Assembly (NCBI GenBank): GCA_024707405.1 | Contig: JANPZU010000004.1 | Coordinates: forward strand, 1-64,000 | Direction of reading: 5' to 3' | Length of the DNA: 64,000 nucleotides | DNA from: Luteimonas sp. | GTDB taxonomy: Bacteria; Pseudomonadota; Gammaproteobacteria; Xanthomonadales; Xanthomonadaceae | In this document: in pieces, positions 22,679-33,427 of the stretch | Position numbering within the stretch: the first letter of the stretch is position 1 | Layout of the letters: every line of letters starts with the position of its first letter | Position numbers and translations under genes: made by a program | Notes under the pieces: model-generated | What the model saw: only the letters and a program-made list of their open reading frames with translations | Databases searched by the model: none | Told to the model about the DNA's origin: nothing

Positions 22679-22684
22679 AGCGTA
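22679..22684 (-). promoter_or_regulatory. Candidate leaderless -10 box for the yihY-family gene
   Basis: Minus strand TACGCT-TCGCGC-ATG. Confidence 0.4.
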
Positions 22685-22752
22685 GCAAACGCGCCCGTCG
22701 ACGCATGCTGTCAAACTAGTGCCGAGGGCCGGGGGTCGGCCGAGAGGCGCGC

Positions 22753-23695
<943 letters not shown>

Positions 23696-23729
23696 AATCC
23701 CCGCAATTTCACGCCATCCCGGAACGGAC

Positions 23730-24218
23730 ATGGAAGAGCTGCTGATCGTCACCACCGGTGGCACGATCGACAAGATCTATTTCGACGACAAGTCCGACTA
23801 CCAGATCGGCGATCCGCAGATCGGGCGGATGCTGGACGAAATGGGCGTCGCCTTCCGCTTCACGGTGATCCCGATCATCCGCAAGGATTCGCTGCACATC
23901 ACCGATGCCGACCGCGAGCTGATTCGCGCCACGGTCGCCGCGCAGGCCGCGCGCCATGTGCTGATCACGCACGGCACCGACTCGATGGTGGAGACGGCGA
24001 AGGTGCTCTCGTCCATCGAGGGCAAGACCATCGTGCTGACCGGTGCGCTCAGCCCGGCGCGGTTCCGCGGGTCGGACGCCGAATTCAACATCGGCTGCGC
24101 GGTCGGCGCCGTGCAATCGCTTCAACCGGGCGTCCATATCGCCATGAACGGCCGCATCTGGGATCCCGCCAAGGTGCGCAAGAACGTGGACGCGAACCGT
24201 TTCGAAGCGCTGGGCTGA
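23730..24218 (+). CDS. Asparaginase N-terminal-domain-only protein
   Basis: VTTGGTIDKIYF and ITHGTDSMVETAKVLS motifs; 162 aa. Confidence 0.88.
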   Translation: MEELLIVTTGGTIDKIYFDDKSDYQIGDPQIGRMLDEMGVAFRFTVIPIIRKDSLHITDADRELIRATVAAQAARHVLITHGTDSMVETAKVLSSIEGKTIVLTGALSPARFRGSDAEFNIGCAVGAVQSLQPGVHIAMNGRIWDPAKVRKNVDANRFEALG

Positions 24219-24221
24219 GCG

Positions 24222-24629
24222 TCAGCCGGGTTCCCGTCGCAGATCCTGCGGGCGGGTGATGGGATCGATGCCCATCATGCTGTCGGGCTCGATGTATTCG
24301 ACGTCGGGATCATCGCGGAAAAGCTGCATCAGCGCCTCGGCGCCTTCGGCATCCAGCGCGCGATCGGTGGTGAACACATCCGCCTGCACGCCGAGCCTGC
24401 GCTCCCAGGCAAGCGCGAGTCCTTCCGGCGCGGTCGCCGCCAACCGCTGCCGGGCCGTCGCCGTGTCGCGCGAAGGTTCGGTACCGGCACGGTATTTCAC
24501 GATGAAGCTCTGGTAAGACCCCTCGGCCGCCGCGCCACCGACCTGCGCCCCGCCCTGCACGGCGCAAGCGGCAAGCAACAACACGCTTGCGCAGAAGCTG
24601 GATGCGATCCATGTCGGCATGTTCGGCAC
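24222..24629 (-). CDS. Free-standing inhibitor-I9-like lipoprotein
   Basis: Lipobox LLLAAC; SFIVKYRAGTEPSRDTAT...ALMQLFRDDPDVEYIEPDSMM, similar to the I9 prodomain of the adjacent protease. Confidence 0.75.
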   Translation of the reverse strand: MPNMPTWIASSFCASVLLLAACAVQGGAQVGGAAAEGSYQSFIVKYRAGTEPSRDTATARQRLAATAPEGLALAWERRLGVQADVFTTDRALDAEGAEALMQLFRDDPDVEYIEPDSMMGIDPITRPQDLRREPG

Positions 24630-24792
24630 TCCCGTTCGACTGACGACGCATCCGGCATTCCGACGCGATGCGGGCCATGATTCGCGAAACCGCCGGAACC
24701 CACGCTGACCGGTCGCCGGGCTTCGCGTCCCGGCGACGATGACTCGCGTCGCGAGGACGGGAACACCTCCCGTCCCCGCGCCGATGGCCTCG

Positions 24793-26883
24793 CTAGTACT
24801 CGGCGACCAGCGTCACGCCCGAATACGCACTGTAGCCGCGCACCATGACATGCCAGGTACCTGCCTGCGGATTGTTGTGCGTGCAGGCCTCGTTGTTGCC
24901 GCTCAGGTACGGACGGCAGGTGTAGGTGGCCGTGGTCGGCTGCGTCCCCTGGCGCACGTACAGGTCGGCATCGCCGGTACCGCCCGACATGCGTATCCGC
25001 AGCTGGCTCACGCCGGCCGGCACCTGGACCGTCCAGCGGCGCTCGCTGTTGGCCGCGCCCGACAGGCCGGTCACCGGAACGCCGTTCTGCAGACCGCTGC
25101 CGCCACCTCCGCTGCCTGCGGTGAAGCTGCCGGTCAGGGTGACGCCCGAGAACGCCGAATAGCCACGCACCATGACGTGGTAGGTGCCGGCTTGCGGTGT
25201 CGCGAATGCACAGCTCTCGGCGTTGCCGCTGCGGTACGGACGGCAGTCGTAGGTACTCGTGGTCGGCTGCGAGCCGAAGCGCACGTAGAGATCGGCATCA
25301 CCCGTGCCGCCCGCGATGGCGATGTTGAGGTTGGTCGCGCCCGCCGGGACGGTGATCGTCCAGTATTGCTGGCTGGATGCTGCACCGGAAACCCCACCGA
25401 CCGGCACGCCGTTCTGCAGCACGCCGCCGCCACCTCCACCGCTGCCCATGACCGCGGCGACGGCAGCATCGGCATTGACGATACCGGCGCCGCAACCGCC
25501 CGAGCAGGTGCCCGGCAACGGACGCGCCGTGCTCTTGAGCGTGCTTTCGATCTGCGCGGGCGTCAGGGGCGAAGGTGCGGCCGCCTGCATCAGCGCGACG
25601 ATGCCGGCGACGTGCGGGGCCGCCATCGACGTGCCGTTGTACGACGCGTAGCTGGCGCTGCCCGGCGTGGTGGTGCCGGTGTTGAGCGTCGACAGGATGC
25701 CCTGCCCCGGCGCCGATATGTCGATGCCGGCACCGAAGTTGGAGAAGCTGGCACGCGAACCTGCCGATGTCGTGGCCGCCACCGCGATCACGTTCTGGCA
25801 ATTGGCCGGCACCGAACCGGACACGTTGACGTTGCTGTTGCCCGCAGCCACCACCACGGTCGACCCGCGCCCGACGGCACCGTTGATCGCGTTCTGGTAG
25901 GTCGCCGAACAGGTACCGCTGCCGCCCAGCGAAAGGTTGATCACCTCGGCGGGATTCGCATTCGCGGGCACGCCGCTCACCGTGCCGCCGGATGCCCACA
26001 CGATGCCATCGGCGATGTCGGAGGTGTAGCCGCCGCAACGTCCCAGCACGCGCACCGGCACGACCTTGGCGTTGAAGGCGGTGCCGGCCACGCCGACGGC
26101 GTTGTTGGTGACGGCCACGATGGTGCCGGCGACGTGCGTGCCATGCCAGCTGGAATTGCTGACCGGCGAACCCGAATAGCATTCGTTCGCCACCGGGTTC
26201 CAGTCGCCCTCGTCACGCGGATTGGAGTCGCGGCCATCGCCATCGCGCGACACGAAGGTATCGCTGATGAAGTCGTAGCCGGGCAGGATGTTCGCGTCCA
26301 GGTCGGGATGCGGGACGATGCCGGTATCGATCACCGCGACCACGATGCCGGCACCCGTCGACTTGTCCCAAGCGGGACGCACGTTGATGCCCGCATTGGT
26401 GGTACCGAACGCCCATTGCTCGGACAACCTGGGATCGTTGGGCACCAGCGTCGGGTACATGCGCTGGTCGACTTCCACGTACTCGACGTTCGGATCGGCG
26501 GCGAGCTGCCGCATCAGCGTTTCCGCATCGGCACGATCCACCTTGCGACTGAGCCGGACCACGTTGCCTCCCACCGCCAGGCGTCGCTGGTGCTCGAGCC
26601 GCAACGATTCCTGTCGCAGTCCGCCCGTACGTTGCGCCTTGGATGCAGCGTCCAGCGGAGCAGTCGCGCTTTGCAGCCCGCGATCGCGCAGCGTCGCATC
26701 GGAATTCTCGGGCGCACCGTCCCTGTACTTGACGATGAATCGATCGAACGTGGCATCTGACTGCAACCCGCCGAGGTCGACGCGACCCGCGGAAGCGGGC
26801 GCCACGACCAACAGGGACAACGCTGAGGCAGCCACGGCTGCCAACGCATGCGTGCGCATGCGGCGATACGGGACATCGGACAT
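24793..26883 (-). CDS. Subtilisin-like S8 serine protease with I9 prodomain and two tandem PPC domains
   Basis: [15 protein letters not shown] (Asp), HGTHVAGTI (His), [13 protein letters not shown] (Ser); two [17 protein letters not shown]...TYxCRPYxSGN repeats. Confidence 0.95.
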   Translation of the reverse strand: MSDVPYRRMRTHALAAVAASALSLLVVAPASAGRVDLGGLQSDATFDRFIVKYRDGAPENSDATLRDRGLQSATAPLDAASKAQRTGGLRQESLRLEHQRRLAVGGNVVRLSRKVDRADAETLMRQLAADPNVEYVEVDQRMYPTLVPNDPRLSEQWAFGTTNAGINVRPAWDKSTGAGIVVAVIDTGIVPHPDLDANILPGYDFISDTFVSRDGDGRDSNPRDEGDWNPVANECYSGSPVSNSSWHGTHVAGTIVAVTNNAVGVAGTAFNAKVVPVRVLGRCGGYTSDIADGIVWASGGTVSGVPANANPAEVINLSLGGSGTCSATYQNAINGAVGRGSTVVVAAGNSNVNVSGSVPANCQNVIAVAATTSAGSRASFSNFGAGIDISAPGQGILSTLNTGTTTPGSASYASYNGTSMAAPHVAGIVALMQAAAPSPLTPAQIESTLKSTARPLPGTCSGGCGAGIVNADAAVAAVMGSGGGGGGVLQNGVPVGGVSGAASSQQYWTITVPAGATNLNIAIAGGTGDADLYVRFGSQPTTSTYDCRPYRSGNAESCAFATPQAGTYHVMVRGYSAFSGVTLTGSFTAGSGGGGSGLQNGVPVTGLSGAANSERRWTVQVPAGVSQLRIRMSGGTGDADLYVRQGTQPTTATYTCRPYLSGNNEACTHNNPQAGTWHVMVRGYSAYSGVTLVAEY

Positions 26884-27135
26884 CGACACTACCCCCGAGA
26901 CATGGATGGAGAGTCGCCTGGGCGACGAGATGGTCGACACGGAGCACCGAGGGTGTCGCGATGGCCTGGAATCCCGGCGTCGCACGTCTTCCGACTTGAA
27001 CGCGGACTGACCAAAGCATCCGCAAACTGACGCTACACGACAGCTTGAAAAGGCGGCAATGCGAATCCGGTGCGAAGTCCCAGGTGAAACAGCGACTGCA
27101 ATCACGCTTCGTGACTGTCAGCGTTGTCAATCGTC

Positions 27136-27687
27136 CTAGAGCATCCCGGTCTCGAGGCGCGCGGCCTCGGACATCATCGTGCGGTTCCACGGCGGGTCGA
27201 ACACGAGTTCGACGTCGGCATCGTCCACGGTGGGGATCAGTTCCAGCTTGCTGCGCACGTCCTCGACCAGGATCTCGCCCATGCCGCAGCCCGGCGCGGT
27301 AAGCGTCATCTTCACCTCGACCGTGCGCCTGCCGCCGTCGCGCGGCTGCACCACGGCCTCGTAGACCAGCCCCAGGTCGACCACGTTGATCGGGATCTCC
27401 GGGTCGAAGCAGGTGCGCAGTTGCTGCCAGACCAGCCGCTCGACCGCATCGTCGTCGGCATCCTCGGCCAGTTCCAGCGGCGCAGGCGGCTCCTTGCCGA
27501 TGGCATCGCCATCGTTGCCGGCGATGCGGAACAGGTTGCCTTCCACGAACACCGTCCAACTGCCGCCCAGCGCCTGGGTGATGTAGCCCACGCTGCCCGC
27601 GGGCAAGGTCACGGTTTCGCCCTGGGGCACCATGACGACTTCGCAATCGCGCTCGAAGCGCACCGGTTCGCTGCTGCGGGAATACAT
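27136..27687 (-). CDS. sufT: Fe-S assembly factor SufT-like (DUF59/MIP18 domain)
   Basis: DPEIPINVVDLGLVYEAVV...KMTLTAPGCGMGEILVEDVRSKL. Confidence 0.9.
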   Translation of the reverse strand: MYSRSSEPVRFERDCEVVMVPQGETVTLPAGSVGYITQALGGSWTVFVEGNLFRIAGNDGDAIGKEPPAPLELAEDADDDAVERLVWQQLRTCFDPEIPINVVDLGLVYEAVVQPRDGGRRTVEVKMTLTAPGCGMGEILVEDVRSKLELIPTVDDADVELVFDPPWNRTMMSEAARLETGML

Positions 27688-27781
27688 GCGGGGAAGGTGG
27701 AGACGGCGGACGCGCCGCGCAAGGCGCACATTGTAAACGGTGGTGGCCGGGTATCCTTCCGCATCCTGTCCGGACGCGCCC

Positions 27782-28195
27782 ATGCCCTCCCATCCCGCCA
27801 CGCGTTCCCGCACCTTCGCCTTCGCCCTGCTCGCGTTCGGCTGCCTCGGCTTCGCCGCAGCCTGGATCCTGGTGTCCGCCTGGCTGGATCGCTCCTGCGC
27901 CTGGATGGCGCTGCTTGCCGGCGTGGATGCAGCGCTGCTGCTGCGGTTCGCGCGCGTGCGTCCGGGCATAGGTCGCGCCCTGCTGGGCGCAACCGCGACG
28001 CTGCTGATGATCGCCCTGGCCAGTTGGGGCATCGCGGCGGCGCGCATCGGCCGCTCGCTCGGACTGTTGCCCTGGGAGTCGATGATGAAGATGGGCGCGG
28101 AGTTCGGCTGGTTGCTGGTGCGCCTAGGGACGAGTCCCACCGACCTGGCGTGGTTTGCGGCGGGCGTGGTGGTCGCAGCGTGGGCGTCGAAGTAA
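27782..28195 (+). CDS. Hypothetical membrane protein
   Basis: ORF 27740..28195; several hydrophobic helices; start uncertain. Confidence 0.55.
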   Translation: MPSHPATRSRTFAFALLAFGCLGFAAAWILVSAWLDRSCAWMALLAGVDAALLLRFARVRPGIGRALLGATATLLMIALASWGIAAARIGRSLGLLPWESMMKMGAEFGWLLVRLGTSPTDLAWFAAGVVVAAWASK

Positions 28196-28219
28196 GCGGA
28201 TCGGTTCAGCCACGCCCCC

Positions 28220-28933
28220 TCACCGGCGCTTGAGGCTGTCCCTGACGAAACCAGCCACCTTCTCGGCAAAGTCATCCATCCCTTTGTCCGCTTGCCCCCC
28301 AATCCATCCCCCCACCTTGCGATCCACGACCTCCCCGCGCGCGACCAACGCGCCATCAGTCTTGCGCATCATCCAGACCTCGACGGCAAATTTCTGCGCC
28401 CCGGCGCCGAACCCGACGAAGTAGCGCAAGGCCTGATTTCCCCGTTTGTAATCAGCCACTCGACCACCAAGCACGAGAGCCTTGGCGGGATCCGGGCATG
28501 CGGGCCAGCCTTCCTGCAACAACGTCGACCTGAGCCCTCTCGCCTTTTCCGGAATATATCCGGCCACTCGCCTCTGAATGTCCCTGAGGGCTTCGACAGG
28601 TATCTGTGCTGCCCGGGCATCTTCCTTGCTGCCGATCAACCCGACAGTCACTTCGAATGCCCTCACCTCGACGCAATCAAAATCTGCAATCTCTCCCGGC
28701 GCAACGACCAACGATGAGGAGAACTGCTCCTGATTCATTGCATCAACCGATGCAGCATCAACTGGTTCGCCCAGAGATTGCTCGTCGGAAGGGGGCTCCG
28801 CCTCCGATACAGCACGGTGTTGATCCCACCAGCCAGATTGCGCCGTGCCGGCCGATTGTGCCTGCCCCCAGACAACGACGGGCATCACCAACCCGAGACA
28901 AAACAGTCCGGCCATTCCCAGAACCTTGCTCAT
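28220..28933 (-). CDS. DUF4410-like secreted protein
   Basis: Signal peptide; RYFVGFGAGAQKFAVEVWMMRKTDGALVARGEV...FAEKVAGFVRDSLKR. Confidence 0.65.
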   Translation of the reverse strand: MSKVLGMAGLFCLGLVMPVVVWGQAQSAGTAQSGWWDQHRAVSEAEPPSDEQSLGEPVDAASVDAMNQEQFSSSLVVAPGEIADFDCVEVRAFEVTVGLIGSKEDARAAQIPVEALRDIQRRVAGYIPEKARGLRSTLLQEGWPACPDPAKALVLGGRVADYKRGNQALRYFVGFGAGAQKFAVEVWMMRKTDGALVARGEVVDRKVGGWIGGQADKGMDDFAEKVAGFVRDSLKRR

Positions 28934-28972
28934 CACCCCCTCCATTTGCGTGATCCCCCACGCTGCATCCGA

Positions 28973-30373
28973 TCAATGCCCGCCGTCGAGCGCCTTCAGT
29001 TCGCTGACCAGCGCACTCGCCATCTCCGCGCCATCGCCGTAGAGCATGCGCGTGTTGTCGGCATAGAACAGTGCGTTCTCGATGCCGGCGAAGCCCGTGC
29101 CCTTGCCGCGCTTGATGACGATGGTGTTCTTCGAATTGACCACGTCGAGGATCGGCATGCCGTAGATCGGTGATGCCGGATCGGTCTTGGCCACCGGATT
29201 CACCACGTCGTTCGCGCCGATCACCAACGACACGTCGGTATTGGCGAATTCGGGGTTGATGTCGTCCATGTCCGCGATCAGGTCATAGGGCACCCCGGCC
29301 TCGGCCAGCAGCACGTTCATGTGCCCCGGCATGCGCCCGGCGACCGGGTGGATCGCAAACTTCACCTTCACCCCGCGCTCGGTCAGCCGTTGCGTGAGTT
29401 CCCAGATCTTGTGCTGGGCCTGCGCCACGGCCAGTCCGTAGCCGGGCACGATCACCACGCGCTCGGCGTAAGCCATCATCGCGGCGACGTCGGCCGCTTC
29501 GATGGGCTTCTGTGAACCGCTGATCTCGGCGGCCGAGGCACCACCGCCACCGAAGTTGGAGAACAGCACGCTCTTGATTGAGCGGTTCATCGCCTTGGCC
29601 ATCAACCGCGTCAGCAGGATGCCGGCGGCACCCACCATCATGCCGGCGATGATCAATGCCTCGTTGCCCAGCACGTAGCCCTCGAACGCCACCGCCAGCC
29701 CGGTGAATGCGTTGTACAGCGAGATCACGACCGGCATGTCGGCACCGCCGATGGGCAGCGTCATCAGCACGCCCAGCGCCAGCGCCGCGACGAAGAACGC
29801 GAGGATCCACGGCACGCCCAACGACACCGCCACCAGCACGCCCAAGGCCACCGCGCCCAGGGCCACCAGCGCATTGAACGCCTGCATGCCCGGGAACGTG
29901 TAGCGCTTGTCCATGCGCCCGTCGAGCTTGGCCCAGGCGATGATCGAACCCGACAGCGCCACCGAACCGATCAACGCACCCAGCAGCGCCAGCACCAGCG
30001 GCACCGGGCCACTCGCCTGCCCGGCCGCCGACCAGCGCAGCAGTTCAACGCCGCCGATCGCCGCCGCCGAACCGCCACCCAGGCCGTTGTAGAGCGCCAC
30101 CATCTGCGGCATGTCGGTGATCGCGACGCGCTTGCCGGAGACCCAGGCAATCGCCGTGCCGATCGCGGTCGCGGCGATGATCAGCGGGATGTTGTGCAGG
30201 TCGGGCAGGAAGAACGTGGCGATGGTCGCGATGACCATGCCCAGGCCCGCCCAGCGGATGCCGCTGCGCGCCGTCGCCGGCGAAGCCATGCGCTGCAGGC
30301 CCAGCAGGAACAGCGTGGCGGCGACGAGATAGCTCGACTTCACCACCAGCCCGAGGATTTCAGCACCGCTCAT
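28973..30373 (-). CDS. pntB: NAD(P) transhydrogenase subunit beta
   Basis: VIVPGYGLAVAQAQHKIWELTQRL...DVSLVIGANDVVNPVAKTDP. Confidence 0.97.
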   Translation of the reverse strand: MSGAEILGLVVKSSYLVAATLFLLGLQRMASPATARSGIRWAGLGMVIATIATFFLPDLHNIPLIIAATAIGTAIAWVSGKRVAITDMPQMVALYNGLGGGSAAAIGGVELLRWSAAGQASGPVPLVLALLGALIGSVALSGSIIAWAKLDGRMDKRYTFPGMQAFNALVALGAVALGVLVAVSLGVPWILAFFVAALALGVLMTLPIGGADMPVVISLYNAFTGLAVAFEGYVLGNEALIIAGMMVGAAGILLTRLMAKAMNRSIKSVLFSNFGGGGASAAEISGSQKPIEAADVAAMMAYAERVVIVPGYGLAVAQAQHKIWELTQRLTERGVKVKFAIHPVAGRMPGHMNVLLAEAGVPYDLIADMDDINPEFANTDVSLVIGANDVVNPVAKTDPASPIYGMPILDVVNSKNTIVIKRGKGTGFAGIENALFYADNTRMLYGDGAEMASALVSELKALDGGH

Positions 30374-30684
30374 GCCTTGTCCCCCGCGACCTTCGACCGG
30401 GACGGCTTGGAGGACTTAAACATCTCCAGCATGCGCTCGGTCACCACGTAACCGCCGGCCGCGTTGCCCGCGCCCATCAGCACCGCCACGAAGCCGATCA
30501 CCTTTTCCAGCGGCGTCTCGGCGTGGCCCAGCACCACCATCGCGCCGATCAGCACGATGCCGTGGATGAAGTTGCTGCCCGACATGAGCGGGGTGTGCAG
30601 GATCACCGGTACCCGCGAGATGATCACGTGGCCGGCAATGGCCGCCAGCATGAAGATGTACAGCGCCACGAACCCGTCGATCAT
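30370..30684 (-). CDS. pntAb: NAD(P) transhydrogenase alpha subunit, membrane part
   Basis: LYIFMLAAIAGHVIISRVPVILHTPLMSGSNFIHGIVLIGAM. Confidence 0.95.
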   Translation of the reverse strand: MIDGFVALYIFMLAAIAGHVIISRVPVILHTPLMSGSNFIHGIVLIGAMVVLGHAETPLEKVIGFVAVLMGAGNAAGGYVVTERMLEMFKSSKPSRSKVAGDKA

Positions 30685-30889
30685 CCCGCTGCCCCTGCGT
30701 TGGCGTCGCCCGCATCATAACCGGCCATGAATCCGCCACCAGCCCCGTCAACCAGTCCCCGATCCATGCGTTTGTCTTCCCGTAGCCGCCCACGAATGGC
30801 AGGTTCCGGTGGAAATGGATGGTGGTTTGCACATGCGACAGGCAAGTCCCGACGCGCTGCCCACGCCTGCAGGCGCTAGGCTGGCACGC

Positions 30890-31423
30890 ATGGATGCCGC
30901 GCCGACCGCCGTGCCACAGACCCTGGAGCAATTCCTCTCCGGCGTGACCGCTCGTGCCTTCCGCTTCGCCGAACTCGGCCTGCGCCACCGCGAAGACGCG
31001 CTGGACGCGGTGCAGGACGCGATGGCGAAGATGCTCGCCTACCGCGACCGTCCCGCGACGGAGTGGACGCCGCTGTTCTGGGCCGTGTTGCGCAGCCGCA
31101 TCATCGACCAGCAGCGCAGGCGGACGTTCCGGCTCGGCTGGATCGCGGACGCGCGCGAGGCCGACGGAGGCGAGATCGACTGGGCCGACGACGCCATGCC
31201 CGACCCGTCGCGCGCCCACGATGGCCGCGAGGCCTACGCGAAGCTGGCCGAAGCCCTGCGCGGCCTCCCGGCCCGCCAGCGCGAGGCCTTCACCTTGCGC
31301 GTGCTGGAGGAGCTGGATGTCGAGACCACCGCACGCGCCATGGGCTGCAGCGAAGGTTCGGTCAAGACGCATCTTTTCAGGGCTCGCGAGGCCCTGCAGA
31401 AACAACTGGAGGATTTCCGATGA
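30890..31423 (+). CDS. ECF-like RNA polymerase sigma factor
   Basis: Region-4-like LRGLPARQREAFTLRVLEELDVETTARAMGCSEGSVKTHLFRAREAL; ORF opens at 30809, likely start 30890. Confidence 0.9.
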   Translation: MDAAPTAVPQTLEQFLSGVTARAFRFAELGLRHREDALDAVQDAMAKMLAYRDRPATEWTPLFWAVLRSRIIDQQRRRTFRLGWIADAREADGGEIDWADDAMPDPSRAHDGREAYAKLAEALRGLPARQREAFTLRVLEELDVETTARAMGCSEGSVKTHLFRAREALQKQLEDFR

Positions 31424-31794
31424 ACATGCCCGGCAACGACGATCGTTTCGACGACGCGATGCGACGCCTGCACGCGCAGGCCGTTCCGCAGGTGTCGGCA
31501 GGGACGATGGCGGAACTGCACCGCCGGCGCCATGCAGCCCTGGCCGGCGAAGCGCGCCCGCGACGGTTGTTCGGCTGGCCGGTCGCCACCGCGTTCGCCT
31601 CGGTGCTGGCTGTCGCCATCGTGCTCGGCATCGGCCTGCAGGACGCGTCGCATGATCCCGCCACGGCGCCGGCCATCGCATCCGCCGATGCCACGCCGGC
31701 CGATTACGACGAGGCGTTCGACGCCCTTGACGAGAACCCCGACTTCTTCGTGTGGCTCGCGTCCAGCGATGCCACCATGCTTGCAATGGAGTGA
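31420..31794 (+). CDS. Putative anti-sigma/DUF3619-like single-TM protein
   Basis: ATGA-coupled to the sigma gene; one TM helix ATAFASVLAVAIVLGIGL (approx.). Confidence 0.6.
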   Translation: MNMPGNDDRFDDAMRRLHAQAVPQVSAGTMAELHRRRHAALAGEARPRRLFGWPVATAFASVLAVAIVLGIGLQDASHDPATAPAIASADATPADYDEAFDALDENPDFFVWLASSDATMLAME

Positions 31795-31797
31795 CCC

Positions 31798-32226
31798 ATG
31801 AAGACTTTTCCCGCCCTCCTCGCAGTCCTGCTGCTGGCACCGGTCACCGGCTTCGCGCAGCAGTCCGCGCAAGCGTTGCCCGAGTGGGAACAGCTCACCC
31901 AGCAGCAACGCGAACAACTGATCGCACCGGTACGCGAGCGCTGGAATTCAAGCACGCAGGACAAGCGCCATCACATGCTCGACCATGCGGCACGCTGGCA
32001 ATCGATGACGCCGGCCGAGCGCGAGCGCGCACGCCATGGCGAGCGGCGCTGGCGGGACATGCCGCCGGAACGCCGCGAGCAGGCGCGCGCCCTGTTCGAG
32101 CACATGCGCACGCTGCCGGAAGCCGAACGCAAGGCCATGGTCGAACGCTGGAAGGCGATGACGCCGGAACAGCGCAAGGCCTGGATGGATGCCAACCCGC
32201 CGCGTGAACCACGCCGCGAACGCTGA
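31798..32226 (+). CDS. DUF3106-like secreted protein
   Basis: Signal peptide; repeated W..LT..QR/WK.MTPEQRKAW motifs. Confidence 0.8.
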   Translation: MKTFPALLAVLLLAPVTGFAQQSAQALPEWEQLTQQQREQLIAPVRERWNSSTQDKRHHMLDHAARWQSMTPAERERARHGERRWRDMPPERREQARALFEHMRTLPEAERKAMVERWKAMTPEQRKAWMDANPPREPRRER

Positions 32227-32250
32227 CGCCTGCGTCGCCGGGTGCGTGGC

Positions 32251-33333
32251 TCAGCCCGTGCGTTCCGGCCAGACGGTCTTCGCCAGCAGTTCGTCGTCCC
32301 AGTCGAACGCGACCGCACCGTCCTTGAGCCACAGCGAAACGAAGTTGAAGACGTTGCGCGCGAACATTTCGCTGGCGTGCACAGCGCCGAGGCTTGCGAG
32401 ATCCAGCGGCCCGGCCACCACCACGCCACCCGACTCGATGGTTTCACCGCGGCGGGTCAGTTCGCAGTTGCCGCCGGTCTCGGCGGCGAGGTCGACGATC
32501 ACGCTGCCCGGCTTCATGCCCGCCACCATCGCGGCAGTGATGATCTTCGGCGCGGGCCGTCCCGGCACCGCCGCGGTGCACACCACCACGTCCACGCCCT
32601 TGAGGTGTTCGGCCAGTCGACGCTGCTGTTCGGCGCGTTCCTCGTCGGTCAACTGCCGCGCGTAGCCGCCCTCGCCCGCCGCGCTGACGCCTAGGTCGAG
32701 GAACTTGCCACCGAGCGATTCGATCTGTTCGCGCGTTTCCGGACGCACGTCGAAACCTTCGACCTGCGCGCCCAAGCGCTTCGCCGTCGCCACCGCCTGC
32801 AATCCGGCCACGCCCGCGCCGACGATGAGCACTTTCGATGGACGGATCGTGCCCGCGGCCGTGGTCAGCATCGGGAAGAAGCGCGGCGCGAGCTGCGCGG
32901 CGATCAGCGTCGCCTTGTAGCCGGCCATGCCAGCCTGCGAACTGAGAATGTCCATCGCCTGCGCGCGGGTCGTGCGCGGCAAGCGCTCGAGCGGGAAGGC
33001 GGCGATGCCGCGCGTGCGGATCGTTTCGACGCGCGGATCGTCGGCCACGGGTTGCAACGCACCGACCAGCACCGTGCCCGGCTTGAGTCGTTCGAGATTG
33101 GCGGGCGACTGCACGCACAGCACCACGTCGGCATCGACCAGCGCATCGCCATCGACGACTTCGGCACCGGCTGCGGCATAGGCCTCGTCGGTGAAGGCCG
33201 CGCCCGCACCTGCACCGCGCTCGACACGCACTCGCGCGCCCGCCGCAACGTACTTCTTGGTCGTTTCCGGGGTCAGCGCGACCCGTCGCTCCCCTTGCGC
33301 CGCTTCGCGCGCGACTCCGATCGTGACCGCCAT
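32251..33333 (-). CDS. pntA: NAD(P) transhydrogenase alpha subunit, NAD-binding part
   Basis: IGVAREAAQGERRVALTPETTKKYVAAG...VLIVGAGVAGLQAVATAKRLGAQVEGFDVRP. Confidence 0.97.
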   Translation of the reverse strand: MAVTIGVAREAAQGERRVALTPETTKKYVAAGARVRVERGAGAGAAFTDEAYAAAGAEVVDGDALVDADVVLCVQSPANLERLKPGTVLVGALQPVADDPRVETIRTRGIAAFPLERLPRTTRAQAMDILSSQAGMAGYKATLIAAQLAPRFFPMLTTAAGTIRPSKVLIVGAGVAGLQAVATAKRLGAQVEGFDVRPETREQIESLGGKFLDLGVSAAGEGGYARQLTDEERAEQQRRLAEHLKGVDVVVCTAAVPGRPAPKIITAAMVAGMKPGSVIVDLAAETGGNCELTRRGETIESGGVVVAGPLDLASLGAVHASEMFARNVFNFVSLWLKDGAVAFDWDDELLAKTVWPERTG

Positions 33334-33427
33334 GCCCCGCTCCGCCGATGGATAACCCGGCCATCGTAGCGAATCTGCCCGCAGGCAGTGCGATCCATCG
33401 GATCCCGCGTTGCCACGGATGGCGCCG

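Noticed and set aside
24739-26760. 673-aa plus-strand ORF antisense to the S8 protease
   Set aside because: Opposite-frame artefact; the minus frame contains the full catalytic triad.
31798-32226. Tandem DNA repeat in the DUF3106-like gene
   Set aside because: Protein-level motif periodicity only; no convincing nucleotide tandem repeat.
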